A stretch of 64,000 nucleotides of DNA from Physcomitrium patens (GCF_000002425.4 NC_037270.1:12090698-12154697); one strand, 5' to 3'. Shown: positions 21,370 through 33,430, counted from the stretch's first letter. The notes: generated by a model from the letters alone, not told the origin. A program made the numbers and translations.

Positions 21370-22823
21370 TGTCATATTACATACTATCTTGCTTGAGAAT
21401 GTACCAAGTATCTGGCTATGGAAGGTTAAATAATGTTTTACAAGTATCCTTGTAGGCTAGTGGATTTCAACCATCTAAATACAATTATTTCGGATTTCAA
21501 TATAAAAGCTTAATCCATTACAAAATTCTTAGAAATAATATTTTTAATAACTTCAAGAAATTATAAGCATAAGTCTTTTGTTATTTGTTAGTTTTATTTA
21601 TTTTATTTTATTTTATTTTATTTTTTATTTTATTTTTTATTTTTATTTTTAATCCTAATCCTAGACAGTGAGCTTCGACGAGCTGTAATTCTCAATATGA
21701 CCATCCAATGGTTGTAAACTTCTACCACTAGTGTCTTTACAAGCCTTCTAAATGCTCAAGAAGTTTTAATCCAATCTGACTTACAAGTTGCAAGAAAATG
21801 TCGAAAATCCAAATTGATGTATCTTCACTGCCGCCTAGAAGTCCTCGACTTACCATGCCAAAAGTCACCTTATTCTAGCTGATAGATCTCCAAATATTAC
21901 AAAAATCCTAAATAACCTCAATCTGCTTACTTTCGATACCTCTTTACATTAATGGTCAAATATCCTCTATCTTCTATCTGTTCCGTCAGATTAATATAAA
22001 TTTTTGCATGCACTCGGCATACTCAATCCTCTAGATACCTCTAATTTTCAACTGTAGAAGTTTTTCTAATTTCACAAAACAGTCAAGAGTACCAACCTTA
22101 ACTTTATGGCAAAGAAAAAATCCAAATGACCAATATAAACACTGACTTTCAACAACGATTGCAAAAGCCCTCCCAAATCTTAAGAAACCCAATTCTACAC
22201 TTTTAGAAGGAGCTTAAAGCTAGTTCTCTGATCCCAAAATCGTGATCTCCAAATGCCCTCTTCTTTTTCCTCTCCTTTCTTTTAATTCCGTGAGGTCTCC
22301 TATTTTTTTGCCCTGGACTCCAAATTGGAACAGTAGACCTGCCTCCATGGAATTCCCGCCTCTAAGAAGATCTTTCCATGAAAAGGACATTTTTCCATAA
22401 CAGTATAGAGAATAGAACAACTTGAAATAGAACCGAAGCCTCCATATTTGGGACTTCATTGGGTTGCTCAACCGAGTCAAGTCTCATACTAGATAAGATG
22501 CCCATAACAAGACCTAGATTAGATGTCCCCATAATTGGGTCAAATTGGCCCTTCACATCAGACTCACCCGAATATTACATTGGTCTTTTTTCCTTTTGCC
22601 GACTCATGGTAAGGACGGCTCAAACTCATTCCACTCGATTTACAGGAGAATCTTGAGGACCTCAATTTATACCCTCTATTTCTCCATAACTTTGGATATG
22701 TTGATCCCGATTATTGAAATTAAACGGAGCATTACATTGCTGACAAGTATGCCCCGATTGCTTGCAATTCCCACATACTAGCATATAATCATCATTGGCT
22801 CTGGAATTGGGACATTTACTAGC
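21370..22823 (-). repeat. B5 5' LTR, interrupted by family E
   Basis: Starts TGTCATATTAC (the minus-strand LTR end). It contains a (TTTTA)n stretch (about 21586-21650) and, from about 22230 rightwards, the E-derived gag segment in minus orientation. The sequence stops at ACTAGC (22818-22823), while the partner LTR continues past ACTAGC with ATAATCATC, showing that element E begins at 22824. Confidence 0.85.
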
Positions 22824-23405
22824 TGTGATTGTCGTTTTACTTATTCTACAATTCCTTCCAGAATAAATCTGTATAGGAGAATTCGAACACAGAGAAAGAT
22901 TAAGTGCATGAGTTTCACTTCATAGGGTCACACAATTAATTATATTCCAAACCACTAAAATACTAAGAAATACTACAATGCTTCCTCCCAGTAACAATAC
23001 TCCTTCATCAACTGATGACCACAATGTGCAACCCTACACTCTCAAAAGACCGCTCAAAACTCAATAAATTCCATCCAACACCAAGAATAATAGACTTCAC
23101 TCCAACCAATCTGAATTCACAGAATTCCTATAATCACAGACTTCCTTTGTGGAAACACACACACACAACTCTCAATAAATAATAATCATAATCTTCCATC
23201 TATAATCAATCTTCCAATAACTTCTCATATAATTTAATCACTCAATATCCTAATTACATAATCAATCACTCATAAATCAATCTCTGATTTATTCCACAGA
23301 CTCACTTTTTAGTATTCAAAAACTATCCATTATTCTTCAACAACAAAGAAAACAAAAGAAACAAAGAAGAAGCACCAAGCTTAACCTCGACTCATGACTA
23401 TCACA
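22824..23405 (-). repeat. 3' LTR of E (582 bp)
   Basis: On the minus strand it begins TGTGATAGTC and ends GACAATCACA, so the termini form an inverted repeat TGTGAT...ATCACA. It contains a short (CA)n run (about 23155-23168). Only one LTR of E is in the window, so its age cannot be estimated from a pair. Confidence 0.75.
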
Positions 23406-23909
23406 GTTTGGCCCTTCAAAAAACTTCTACAACTCCTATATAATTGCTACTGATTTCAGGATTCTAATTGTAATCCTATAATAACCACTTTTAATAATTG
23501 AATCAATCATCCATCCTCCTAAACTCACTATTCTATGGACTATTAATCTATTCTACCAATAGCTTACAAAAACGAACTAATATCTATTCTACATAGCTAC
23601 ACTCCTATCTGTGTAGCGTCCTCACAAACACACAATTGATTCCTATCTAAAAACTACTTAACAAAATCCTACAAAATTACTAATTCCTCTAGTCCACCTA
23701 ATTAATCATTTGCTATATTATCAAATATAGGTTCCACCGATTCTGATTCTAAATTCAAATTTTCTCCTCCTCCAATCCGTCCATGAATTCCTTCCTCAAG
23801 TGGTTTGATAGATCTTCATTATACTCATCCAATTCACAGACTTGAGCCTCCAGTTTTAAGATTTGGGCATCACGGAGTTGCAATTGATGCTGCTACTGAC
23901 TCATCCATT
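23406..23909 (-). pseudogene. E 3' untranslated region and end of coiled-coil tail
   Basis: The minus strand from 23909 to about 23745 codes for a heptad-like, charged stretch (QLQLRDAQILKLEAQVCEL) that continues the tail at 41998-42590 across the inserted A element. The rest (23406-23744) is non-coding and leads to the LTR. Confidence 0.7.
23905..23909 (+). repeat. Target site duplication CCATT, left copy
   Basis: CCATT directly before the 5' LTR of the A element; the same five bases follow its 3' LTR at 41998-42002. Confidence 0.85.
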
Positions 23910-24461
23910 TGTCACAGCCATAATCATGTAAGCTAATAATTACATATAGAAATAAGTAGAAGTAAGTAAAAGTAGATAAAAGTAAGTTAATTCTATAATA
24001 TTTAATATAGAAGCTTCTTAGAAACTTCCTAGATGTTGCTTTGACTTCATAGGTGTCTTTAATTGACTTTTTAGATTAAAAACGTGGTCAACAAGTTGGC
24101 CATGTGCCACACATGTTGTTAGCTTGAAGATCAAGCTAACTATGTGGCCCACACGTAGAAAAACTTGCCTTGTAAGTCAAGGCATGTGTCCTACAAAGTC
24201 AACACATATTGGAGGTCCTATAGAACATCGCCACGTAGCTCTTATTTAGATAGTATATATAGAGACAAGAAAGAAGGCTTCTTCACTCTTGTCAACTCCT
24301 TTCTTGCTTCTAGTCCAGGTTCAAGAGTCTTTAGTTTCTTGTCTTGTGGCAATAGCCATTCCTGTTTCCTTTTAATATACCTACTTGTTTATATTTTGAT
24401 TTATTATATCGAGATAGCCTTTTTGTGTATATTTTCCCTCATCGAGTCTTTGTCCTTGACA
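23910..24461 (+). repeat. 5' LTR of A2/A4 (552 bp)
   Basis: TGTCACAGCC...GTCCTTGACA. It has the U3 palindrome and a TATA box (GTATATATAG near 24251) with the hairpin after it. Partner of 41446-41997. Confidence 0.95.
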
Positions 24462-24484
24462 GATTGACAAAAGTACACTTACAA

Positions 24485-24494
24485 TATCAGAGCT
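24485..24494 (+). other. Candidate primer binding site, A2/A4
   Basis: TATCAGAGCT matches the core of the usual initiator-methionine tRNA primer site of plant LTR elements. It lies 23 bp inside the LTR instead of directly beside it, as in D1. Confidence 0.55.
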
Positions 24495-24672
24495 TTGTTT
24501 TTCTTGAGTGAGAGTAGATTACCCTTTTCTCTTGATAAGACATAAGCATATTAGAAGTTTGCAGATTATCCACTTCTAAACTGATATTGTTCTTAGTATC
24601 TTCTTTGTTATCAAGTCTTTTTTTTCTTTTGTCTTGAGTAGTATCAAACAAATTTTTCTTCTAAGTGTCATT

Positions 24673-25600
24673 ATGGCAGAGCTTGTTGAAATGAAGAGTG
24701 CAATGGCACAAATGCAAGAGCAAATGAGGGAGTTAATGCTTGCGATGCATCACCTCAATTCAGCAATACATGAAAGAATAAGAATAGCAGAAAGTGGGGA
24801 TATAGAGATGATCGGAGCTGCTTCAACATCTACAACAAATCATGTTCCTTCTCCAATTGTACAACTCCCTGTAAGTACTAGAGAACCAAGAATTGCCTTA
24901 TCCGAGAAATTTGATGGTACGAGATCAAAGTTTCGAGGGTTCATCAATCAAGTACAATTGGCAATTGAACTTCAACCGCAAAGCTATCCAACTCCAAGAT
25001 CACAAGTCAGGTTTATTGGCACTCTACTTTCTGGTTCTGCATTATCGTGGTTTTCGTCTTTTCTTGAACAATGAAATCCAATATTGGACAATTTGGAAGC
25101 TTTTTTGGCGGAGTTTTGATCTATGTATGGTAAACACGATGCAACTCGTGTTGCAACAAATAAGATCCAAATTCTGCGACAAGGTAATCGCTCAGTAACA
25201 GTGTATGCTTCACAATTTCGACAACTTGCAATTGACATCAAGTGGGATGATGCTGCACTCATTAGTCAATTTTTTTATGGATTGCAATACGAAGTAAAGA
25301 AATTGATGCTCAACTTACCTGATCCTCAAACTTTGAGTCAAGCAATCGATTTTGTGGTAAAATGTGATAATCGACTTTTCGAATTTCGATCCGAAAATCA
25401 TTCATGGGAACCTCAATGTTATTACTCAATGGCAACATCAACATCTTTGCCAAACTTACATTCGGAAGTAGAAGACATGTAAATTGATGCGGTACGTATT
25501 AAACACCTAACTGAGCAAGAAAAGATTCATCGTCGTCAAGAAGGATTATGTTTATATTGTGGAGAACCTAAGCACACTGCTCAACATTGTCCAAAGAAAT
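24673..25600 (+). pseudogene. Gag, A2/A4
   Basis: The start ATGGCAGAGCTTGTTG gives MAELVEMKSAM followed by a short coiled coil (MAQMQEQMRELMLAMHHL). The capsid-like core has RIALSEKFDGTRSKFRGFI, then SVYASQFRQLAIDIKWDDAA-type sequence. A CX2CX4HX4C zinc knuckle (CLYCGEPKHTAQHC) lies at 25549-25590. Gag packages element RNA in the virus-like particle. The upstream in-frame ATG at 24634 is less likely, because homology begins at MAEL. Broken. Confidence 0.85.
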
Positions 25601-25682
25601 GACACAACTATAAAATGAGGGGTACGGCGGTCAAAAGAGATAACATGTCGGAAAACGGATTCGTCCAGCTACAATAGGGACC

Positions 25683-26019
25683 GTGCAGTTAGAACCTTGT
25701 ACAATTCCTAATGAAGGTCCTATCCTCTCCTCAGAACCCTCTTCTTGTTTTATAATAGACTTATATTTAGGACCTAAGAATTACAAAGTCTCTGCGTTAT
25801 TAGATTCAGGAGCCTCAGCATGTTTTTTAGATGAACAATTTGTTAAAAGTCGTAAAATACCTTTTGTACAGAAACCTAAACCAGTACATGTAGAAGTCAT
25901 AGATGGTCGTCCCTTGTCTTCTCGAGATGTCACTCATGAAACTCATCCTATAAAAGTAACAATAGACGGTCATGATAGCTACATAGCTTTTAACATAATT
26001 GAATCCCCGTCCAATCTAG
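25683..26019 (+). pseudogene. Protease, A2/A4 (N-terminal part)
   Basis: ALLDSGASACFLDEQFV holds the DSG active site of a retropepsin-like aspartic protease, followed by VHVEVIDGRPL and IKVTIDGHDSYIAFNII. The match continues until 26019, where the LTR of A3 begins in opposite orientation. Confidence 0.85.
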
Positions 26020-26571
26020 TGTCAAGGACAAAGACTCGATGAGAGAAAATATACACAAAAAGGCTATCTCGATATAATAAATCAAAATATAAACAAGTAT
26101 GTATATTAAAAGGAAATTGGAATGGCTATTGCCACAAGACAAGAAACTAAAGACTCTTGAACCTGGACTAGAAGCAAGAAAGGAGTTGACAAGAGTGAAG
26201 AAGCCTTCACTCTTGTCTCTATATATACTATCTAACTAGGAGCTACGTGGCGACGTTCTATAGGACCTCCAATATGTGTTGACTTTGTAGGACACATGCC
26301 TTGACTTACAAGGCAAGTTTTTCTACGTGTGGGCCACATAGTTAGCTTGATCTTCAAGCTAACAACATGTGTGGCACATGGCCAACTTGTTGACCACGTT
26401 TCTAATCCAAAAAGTCAATTAAAGACACCTATGAAGTCAAAGCAGCATCTAGGAAGTTTCTAGGGAGCTTCCATATTAAATATTATAGAATTAACTTACT
26501 TTTATCTACTTTTACTTACTTCTACCTATTTCTATATGTAATTATTAGCTTACATGATTATGGCCGTGACA
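26020..26571 (-). repeat. 3' LTR of A3 (552 bp)
   Basis: The minus strand reads TGTCACGGCC...CTTGACA. The hairpin arms beside the TATA box are perfect. Confidence 0.95.
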
Positions 26572-26612
26572 TTACCCCTCCTTCTAGAGACGAATTCCAC
26601 GAGGAGCGGTCA

Positions 26613-27034
26613 TCATATGTTGAGGAAATCTATGATGCGACGAATTATATTCGCCACATACTCTGATCTCTGTTCTCTTCGAAGATGATTGATAGGGCCT
26701 CTCAACCATCGGTAGTGTCCCATACCAAGGCGGGAAGACCACCCAGTTATTTGATCATTGTTGAGGCCTTCGTAACTTCCTTCGAATAGAATATTTGGAA
26801 CACCATCAGGAGTTGTTCCTACCTCTAGCAAAATCACCAAACATCGAGAGTCCTTTCCCAAATCGTGATACCAAACGCGTTGTATCTCACCATCTATTCA
26901 AGGAAGAACATGTCATTCTTGAAGATCTTCATCTCGATTGCGTCGTCTTGAAGGTTGTGACAATTGTAATGTCTCGTCCGACAAGTCAGCAAACGAAGGT
27001 TCTTGAGTTGAATCCGCTGGTTGTTGGCTCTCCA
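26613..27034 (-). pseudogene. ORF3, A3 copy
   Basis: Same position and content as 575-997, including RCLVILLEVGTT, GSYEGLNNDQITGW, GMGHYRWLRGPINHL and IIDFLNI. Likely broken. It supports ORF3 as a regular part of family A. Confidence 0.75.
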
Positions 27035-27129
27035 TCTAATTAGCATCATAAATATAAAGAAGTTACAAACAAGGATAGGAAATTGAATGTTATCTTGCCT
27101 CAATCTTGTCTCTTTTATAAGAGAGATTT

Positions 27130-28700
27130 TCATCTTCGTTTTGATGGATGTCGTTGATGAAAAACTTTGACTTTAGCTGATGCATTTGCTAGATTCCTGG
27201 ATGGCTCCCATGTGCGTTCACTAATATCATATCCATGCCAATGAACAAGATATTCCAGCTTATTTTGGTGCCGCCTTGAGTCTAATATCTCTTCCATCTC
27301 AAATTCTTCATTATTATCTACTTCTATAGGAGGGGGTGGCATTTGTCTTCTTCTTTGTATATCCACTGTCTTATATGGTTCAAGAAGAGACACGTGGAAT
27401 ACAGGATGGATCTTCATTGACTCCGGTAGATGTAACCGATATGCAATTGGGTTGATCTGTTCAGAAACAAAAAAGGGGCCAAGCCTACGATAGTCCAACT
27501 TGTCACAAGGTCGAGTAGTCTTGATATTGCGACGAAGTAGCCATACCTTATCACCCACATTGAGTTGTGGTTGCTCCTTACGATATAGATCTGCATTTAT
27601 CTTTTGTCGTTCTTGAACGTCCTTCAATTGCGTCTTCATTATTGTATGTAACTCTGACAACCGATTTGCCATATCTTCTGCTGCACGATTATCAACTTTT
27701 GAAAAATCAAAAGTATCAAGTCGTGGATGATAGCCATAATTGGCAAAGAAAGGTGTTTGTTGCGTGGAAGAATGTAACGCATTATTATAAGCAAACTCTG
27801 CCAATGGCAGAAGGGTTGTCCAATCATCTTGTTGGTAGTTGATAGTATACCTTAAATAATCCTCCAAGACTTGGTTTACGGGCTCTGTTTGTCCATCAGT
27901 TTGAGGATGGAAAGCCGAAGATAGCTTTATGTCCACTTTTAAAATCTTGAAAAGAGTCCTCCAAAATCTTGACACAAATTGAGTTCCCCTATCCGATATG
28001 ATATCTTTAAGTAATCTATGATAGCGATAGATATTATCAATGAAAAGCTTAGCTGTTTTTTCACCTGTGATAGATTTTGTACATGGCACAAAATGTGCCA
28101 TCTTGGTGAAACGATCTACTATCACAAATATAGAATCAAAAGATCTTGAGCTTGGAAGTTCTGTGATGAAATCCATAGAAACAGAAGACCAGGTTTAGGT
28201 ATAGGTAAACCCATCTAAGACCAGGTTTAGGTATAGGCAAACTCTGCCAATGGCAGAACGGTTGTCCTAAACCCTAAGACCTGATCTGGTATAGGTAATG
28301 GCTGAAGAAGTCCGTAAGGTCGATGACGAGGAATTTTTGATCTTGAACAAATATCACATGATTGTACAAAGTCTTTGACTGACTTCGACATTTGTGGCCA
28401 CCAAAAATCTCTTGATATGAGTTCCAAAGTCTTATTATATCCAAAGTGCCCTGCTGCTGGAAAGTCATGACGTGCTTGAAGAACACGTAAACGTGCTTCT
28501 CCTTCTAGAACATATAGGCGTCTTTCAAAATATAATAGATTATTCTTAAACTCGAACTTAGAAGGATCATGAGACTTGGAAGAATTATTTTCGATATCAT
28601 AAACAAGAGGGTCTGAGGACATACTGGACTGGATTTGCTTGAGAAAAGTTGAATCAACAGTCAGTCTTGATTTCACTGCTCGGAGATGAAATTGCTCCGG
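27130..28700 (-). pseudogene. Integrase with chromodomain, A3
   Basis: The zinc-binding start (HDFPAAGHFGYNKTLEL ... SCDICSRSKIPRH) lies near 28340-28480. The catalytic core has MDFITELPSSRSFDSIFVIV, the second Asp in SDRGTQFVSRFW and HPQTDGQTE before the catalytic Glu region. LDYRRLGPF is the GPY/F module, and the chromodomain has EYLVHWHGYD and TWEPSRNLANA (about 27135-27310). The integrase joins element DNA to the chromosome and the chromodomain targets chromatin. The C-terminal 348 codons are open. Confidence 0.9.
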
Positions 28701-30330
28701 TTTCAAGAGGACCGTTCTTTGTTGCTCAAAAGCTGTATCTCCTTCTTTTGGTGCAAAATAAGAACGTCTAGATAGGGCATCAGACAAACCTTGTTGTTTT
28801 CCTGACCGATAAGTGATAATGAACTCGAATCTTGACAAAGATATACTCCAACAAGCTTGACGATGATTCAACACGCGTACTGACATGAAATACTCGAGGT
28901 TCTTGTGATCTGTATATACAGTGACTGGACTAGAAGTGCCTTCTAGATAATGACGCCATTCTTGAAAGGAATCCACGATCGCAAGAAGTTCTTTATCGTG
29001 GATCTCATAATTGATCTCGGCTGCTGAGAATTTTCTTGAATGAAAAGCTATCGGATGAAGTTTGTCATCTGTTCCCATTTGTGATAAAACTGCACCCAAG
29101 GCAAAATCTGATGCATCTGTTTCCATAAAAAATGCCTTGGAAAAGTCAACACGATATAAGACTAGTGCAGAGACAAACGATGTCTTTAAGGCTTCAAATG
29201 CTGCTTCCGCTTCTTGATTCCATTGGAATTTATCTTTACTAGTCAAGCGCGTAAGTGGAGCTGCAACTCGTGAGAAATCTTTGATGAAGATCTGATAGTA
29301 ATTGGCAACTCTCAAGAAACATTAGACATCTCTTACTATCCTTGGAATCTTCCAATCCATGATTGTTTGGACTTTCTTAGAATCCATCATGAGACCATCA
29401 TTTGAAATGATGTATCTTAAAAAATCAACTTGAGTAGTGTGAAATACACACTTTTCCATCTTAGCGTACAATCCTGCATCTCTAAGTTTTTGTAATACTT
29501 GACGAACATGTATTTCATGTTCTTCGACGTTCTTAGAATAGATCAGGATATCGTCTAGATAGCAGACAACAAAATTGTCTAAGAATTCACGAAATACATC
29601 AATCCTGAGATGTTGAAAAGCAGCTGGTGCATTCGTGAGTCCAAAGGACATGACATTATATTCGAAATGTCCATACCTGGTTCGAAACGTAGTCTTCCAT
29701 TCATCTCCTTCTTTGATCCGTATTAGATTATATGCTCCTCTTAGATCTATTTTTGTATAGATCTTAGCTTGATTCAACTGGTCAAGGAGTCCTGATATCA
29801 AAGGTAATGGATACCTGTTCTTGATTGTGATCTTGTTGAGTCCTCGATAATCAACACACATTCGTAAAGATCCATCTTTTTTCTTTACGAATAGAATTGG
29901 AGCTCCTGCTGGAGGTTTTGAATGGCGTATGAAATTCTTCGCTAAATTCTCGTCAATATATGTCTTGAGTTCTGCCATCTCATCTTGCGATAAACTGTAA
30001 ATTGGTCCAAATGGTGGCTGAGTTCCTTCCTTGAGGTCGATTGAACAATCATATGGGCGATGCTCAGGAAGAATATCTGCATTCTTTTTCTCAAAAACGT
30101 CTTGATACTCCTGATATTGACTTGGAATGCCACTTGAAGTCTTTACGTTTTCAGAAATAGGTGCAGCATAAATAGCAAAAGTTGATCCTTCTTTTGCTGC
30201 GTGTATAAATGCTTTTGCACCTATCAGTGCGGGTTTTACTATACTAGACTTATAATTTTTTACTTGATTGGTAGAACTATTAATAACGCTCTGGAAAAAA
30301 TCAAGTTTACGTAAATTCCAATCTATTCGA
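28700..30330 (-). pseudogene. RT and RNase H, A3
   Basis: RT motifs in order: [51 protein letters not shown]-type, [21 protein letters not shown] and the active site VCYLDDILIYS (about 29550-29590). RNase H follows with [14 protein letters not shown] and [14 protein letters not shown] and ends with KQQGLSDALSRRS (about 28770). This polymerase copies element RNA to DNA. The form resembles Tcn1-like or Sushi-type chromoviruses more than angiosperm Tekay or CRM elements, from memory. Confidence 0.9.
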
Positions 30331-30706
30331 GGGTTATATTTTTCTAGCCAAGATAAACCTAAAATAACTTGATTGGACGGGGATTTAATTATGTTAAAAG
30401 CTATGTAGCTATCATGACCGTCTATTGTTACTTTTATAGGATGAGTTTCATGAGTGACATCTCGAGAAGACAAGGGACGACCATCTATGACTTCTACATG
30501 TACTAGTTTAGGTTTCTGTACATAGGGTATTTTACGACTTTTAACAAATTGTTCATCTAAAAAACATGCTGAGGCTCCCAAATCTAATAAAGCAGAGGCT
30601 TTGTAATTCTTAGGTCCTAAATATAAGTCTATTATAAAACAAGAAGAGGGTTCAGAGGAGAAGATAGGACCTTCGTTAGGAATTGTACAAGGTTCTAGCT
30701 GCACAG
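30330..30706 (-). pseudogene. Protease, A3
   Basis: It starts near MQLEPCTIPNEGPIFSSEPS and holds the ALLDLGASACFLD site. It is collinear with 25683-26019 and joined in frame to RT. The solo B LTR lies immediately upstream. Confidence 0.85.
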
Positions 30707-31999
30707 TGTCGTATTACGTGCTTTCCTACTTGAGAACGCGCCGGGCGTCTGACTGTAGAAGGTAGTATGGAGATTCACCGATAGTCAAGCAGTCTATCAG
30801 TTTTGACTGCTGGAATATAAACGATTGCAACAATGTACCGTAAATCTATACGGATGTTCTTTGACTGCTTGTCAAAGTCCTTTTTGCCCCAGCCGGTAGG
30901 TCTCTAGACGTTACAAAGAACCCCGAACAATCCAAACTGTTAATCTTCAATACCGCTTTATACTTACGATCTTGTATCCGTTGACTATCTTGTTAGATTA
31001 ACCCAATAAATTTCATTCACTCCGCATACTCAATCTTATAGACACCCCTTTAATCCTTCAATCACAGACCTAACTCGATTTCACAAAACAGTCAAGAGTA
31101 TTCAAACCCACTTCATTAAAAATCCCGATTCACCATTACAATACTGATTTCAGCAGCGATTGCCTCAGTCTTCCAAAAACTCTCCGAAGAAAAAAATCCA
31201 AATTCTATGTCTTTCCTTCCCCGATTCGAAGCATGAAGCTCCTCTCTCTAATCTCCTTGATCTTCAAAAACCTCCAATGAAAACCAAACTAGTAACCTTG
31301 CCAAAACTTGAAAAATCCCCCCTTGAAAACTATATCCCCCCTAACCTTATCCTCTGAATTTCTTCAATATTCCGTCTAAGATCCGGAATTGGCTCCCACC
31401 GTCAAGCTTGGATCCAAAATTGGCTCTCGCTGTCAGAGCTTTCTCCTTCGTTTTTACCTTTAAGAAATCCATTTACCGAAAACAATGTTCCCTGAAACGG
31501 CATAGAGAACAGGACAGCTTGAAACAAAATCGAACCCCGTAATCGGGACCACATTGAGTCGCCCGACCAATTCAGGTCCCATATTGGGAAAGATGCCCGT
31601 AGTAACCTGGATGTTCCCGTAATTGGGTCAAATTGGTCCTCGCGTCAGATTGGCTAAGGTCCGTAGTAAGACCTGGATTTCTCGTAATTAGAGTGCATTG
31701 GGTTGACCGGCCAATTCAGGTCTCATATTGAATAAGAGGACCCGGATTGGATTCTCGAAATTGGATCCAATTGGCTCTTCAAATCCGTCGTGTGAATTGG
31801 CCCTTCTTTTCCTGCTGACTCCCGTTATTGGAATCGAATGGAGTATTTCAGTATGCCCCGGCTGACTGTAACGGAGTGACTGAACTTGACCACTCAGTAT
31901 TTGCATTGGAGTTGGTCGATGCTCCCAATATTCGAGGTAACTGAATATTAATAAAATTCCCCTTTCTTTTTATTTTCACTGTATACTCGTGTTACAACA
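30707..31999 (-). repeat. Solo LTR of family B inside A3 (1293 bp)
   Basis: Runs from TGTCGTATTACG to CGTGTTACAACA. A3 gag sequence ending near ACAATAGGGA resumes on the other side with GTGCAG and the protease, exactly as in the uninterrupted copy at 25665-25690, so the LTR interrupts A3. No B internal region adjoins it, so it is a solo LTR. About 93% identical to the LTR at 38061-39330. No clean target duplication was recognised. Confidence 0.85.
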
Positions 32000-32190
32000 C
32001 AACAACAATCCCTATTGTAGCTAGACGAATCCATTTTCTGACATGTTGTCTTCTTTGACCGCCGTACCCCTCATTTTATAGTTGCGTCGTTTCTTTGGAC
32101 AATGTTGAGCAGTGTGCTTAGGTTCTCCACAATATAAACACAATCCTTCTTGACGACGATGAATCTTTTCTTGCTCAGTTAGGAGTTTAA
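32000..32190 (-). pseudogene. Gag zinc-knuckle region, A3
   Basis: The minus strand matches 25490-25675 of A2: it contains the CLYCGEPKHTAQHC zinc knuckle and the basic stretch that follows. It ends at the repeat junction with B4. Confidence 0.85.
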
Positions 32191-32243
32191 AACGTACCGC
32201 GTTTTAAACGTACTGCGTTTTAAAACGTACCGCATTTTAAAAG
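32190..32243. repeat. Three short tandem units at an A/B junction
   Basis: Three imperfect units of about 17 bp (TTTAAAACGTACCGCG and variants) followed by a partial one. The unit resembles A gag sequence at the same point (GCGGTACGTATTAAAC on the other strand), so the array probably arose from A3 at the join to B4. Confidence 0.8.
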
Positions 32244-33430
32244 GTCTTCCATATTCATCTCTGCGTGTCTTCGTTTAAATATTTTTACTCGCTTCCCTGT
32301 AATTGGTATTTTCAATTTTGTACCATCTAACTCCCGTAATGAGTAAGTCGCATTATCATGAACAATTGTTACTACATATGGTCCAAACCAACGTTTTGAA
32401 AATTTCCGCAAAGTACTATGTTGATTATCCAGACTATTATCATAAACAAGTATCCAGTCACCTTCCTCGATTGCTTTTGGTCTCAATCGATGTTGCTTAT
32501 CGAATCGCGCCTTGTTTTGTAACCTTGCTCTTTTTAACCTTCCCAATGCTATCTGGACATCTTCCGTTCTTTGCTCCAATTGTCGAATCCTAATAGCCAG
32601 AAGTTCTTTTCTTGTCAATCCATCTTCCCATGGTAGCATACTCCAAGTAAATACCTTTTTTTCAATCGACATAATTGGTTTTTGACCTGTCATAAGTTCT
32701 ACTGGCATATATCCTGTCACCGAGCTATGTGTTGTTTGATCAGCCCATAATGTAAATGACAATAGCCGTGGCCACTCTTTAACTTTTCCATTACAAGCTT
32801 TAACCAATGCTTTCACAATCGGCGGGTGACCGCGTTCGCTTTTCGCATTCCCTTCCGGATTATAAGCAGTAGTCAGTGATAGTTTAACTCCACATCTTTC
32901 AAAGAACTTACGAGCTTCTTGTGCATTTAATTCTCCACGATCTGCAGTGATTTTTCCTACGCACCCGTAATGGCAAATGACATCTTCAAGCAAAAATCTA
33001 CAAATCCCCTCTGTAGATTTTGTCCTCAATGCTCTTCCTTCTACTTGATTTGATAAATCTTCACAAGCTAAAATCAAATATCTCACCTGCTATAACCCAA
33101 CCGGCATAATAACCAAATCAACAACCCATTTAAAATGAATAGCCAGAGGATACGTAGGATGAAGACCATCTCGATGTCGGATATTAGAATACGATTGACA
33201 GATTTCACATGACTCTACAAATGAGAGCACATCTCGATACATATTTTTCCACCAATATCGTTCCTTGAGTTTAGCAAAAGTAGACCAGATTCCTATATGT
33301 CCTGCCCATAAACTATCATGAAACTCCTTTAATAATTTTAGTTTTTCTTTCTTTTTGCCTATCACTCGTTGTGGCATTCCAATTCCTTTCTTTGGTCTCT
33401 TCCATAAGAATCCATCTCGAAGTAAAAATC
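32244..33430 (-). pseudogene. Integrase, B4
   Basis: Zinc-binding start with SLWAGHIGIWSTFAKLKERY and SCEICQSYSNIRHRDG. The core has FKWVVDLVIMPVG (first Asp), KITADRGELNAQEARKFFER (second Asp) and AYNPEGNAKSERGHPPIV (catalytic Glu). The C-terminal part has RLRPKAIEEGDWILVYDN and KRWFGPYVV (GPY/F module). No chromodomain follows. The block 33086-32220 is one long open frame. Confidence 0.9.

Larger units (their letters stand above)
13196..22823 (-). mobile_element. B5: near full-length Ty3 family B element (fossil)
   Basis: 3' LTR on the left (13196-14074 and 15350-16102, split by insert X), internal region 16103-21369, primer site about 21349-21366, and 5' LTR from 21370 to 22823, where family E is inserted. 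The order on the minus strand is gag, protease, RT, RNase H, integrase, with no chromodomain. The two LTRs differ by about 15% in the best-aligned part, clearly older than A or D copies here; at rates often assumed for plant LTRs this is several million years. It is broken in many places. Confidence 0.9.
26020..32190 (-). mobile_element. A3: family A chromovirus inside A2/A4 (fossil)
   Basis: On the minus strand: part of gag (32190-32000), a solo B LTR inserted at 30707-31999, protease and RT (30706-29230), RNase H, integrase with chromodomain (to 27130), ORF3 (27034-26613), polypurine tract and 3' LTR (26571-26020). The 5' LTR and gag N-terminus are not present; at about 32190 the sequence changes to family B. 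It is the best preserved copy of the A pol region, with few breaks. Confidence 0.9.

Noticed and set aside
23910-26571. LTRs 23910-24461 and 26020-26571 as ends of one element
   Set aside because: They have opposite orientation and belong to A2/A4 and A3 respectively.
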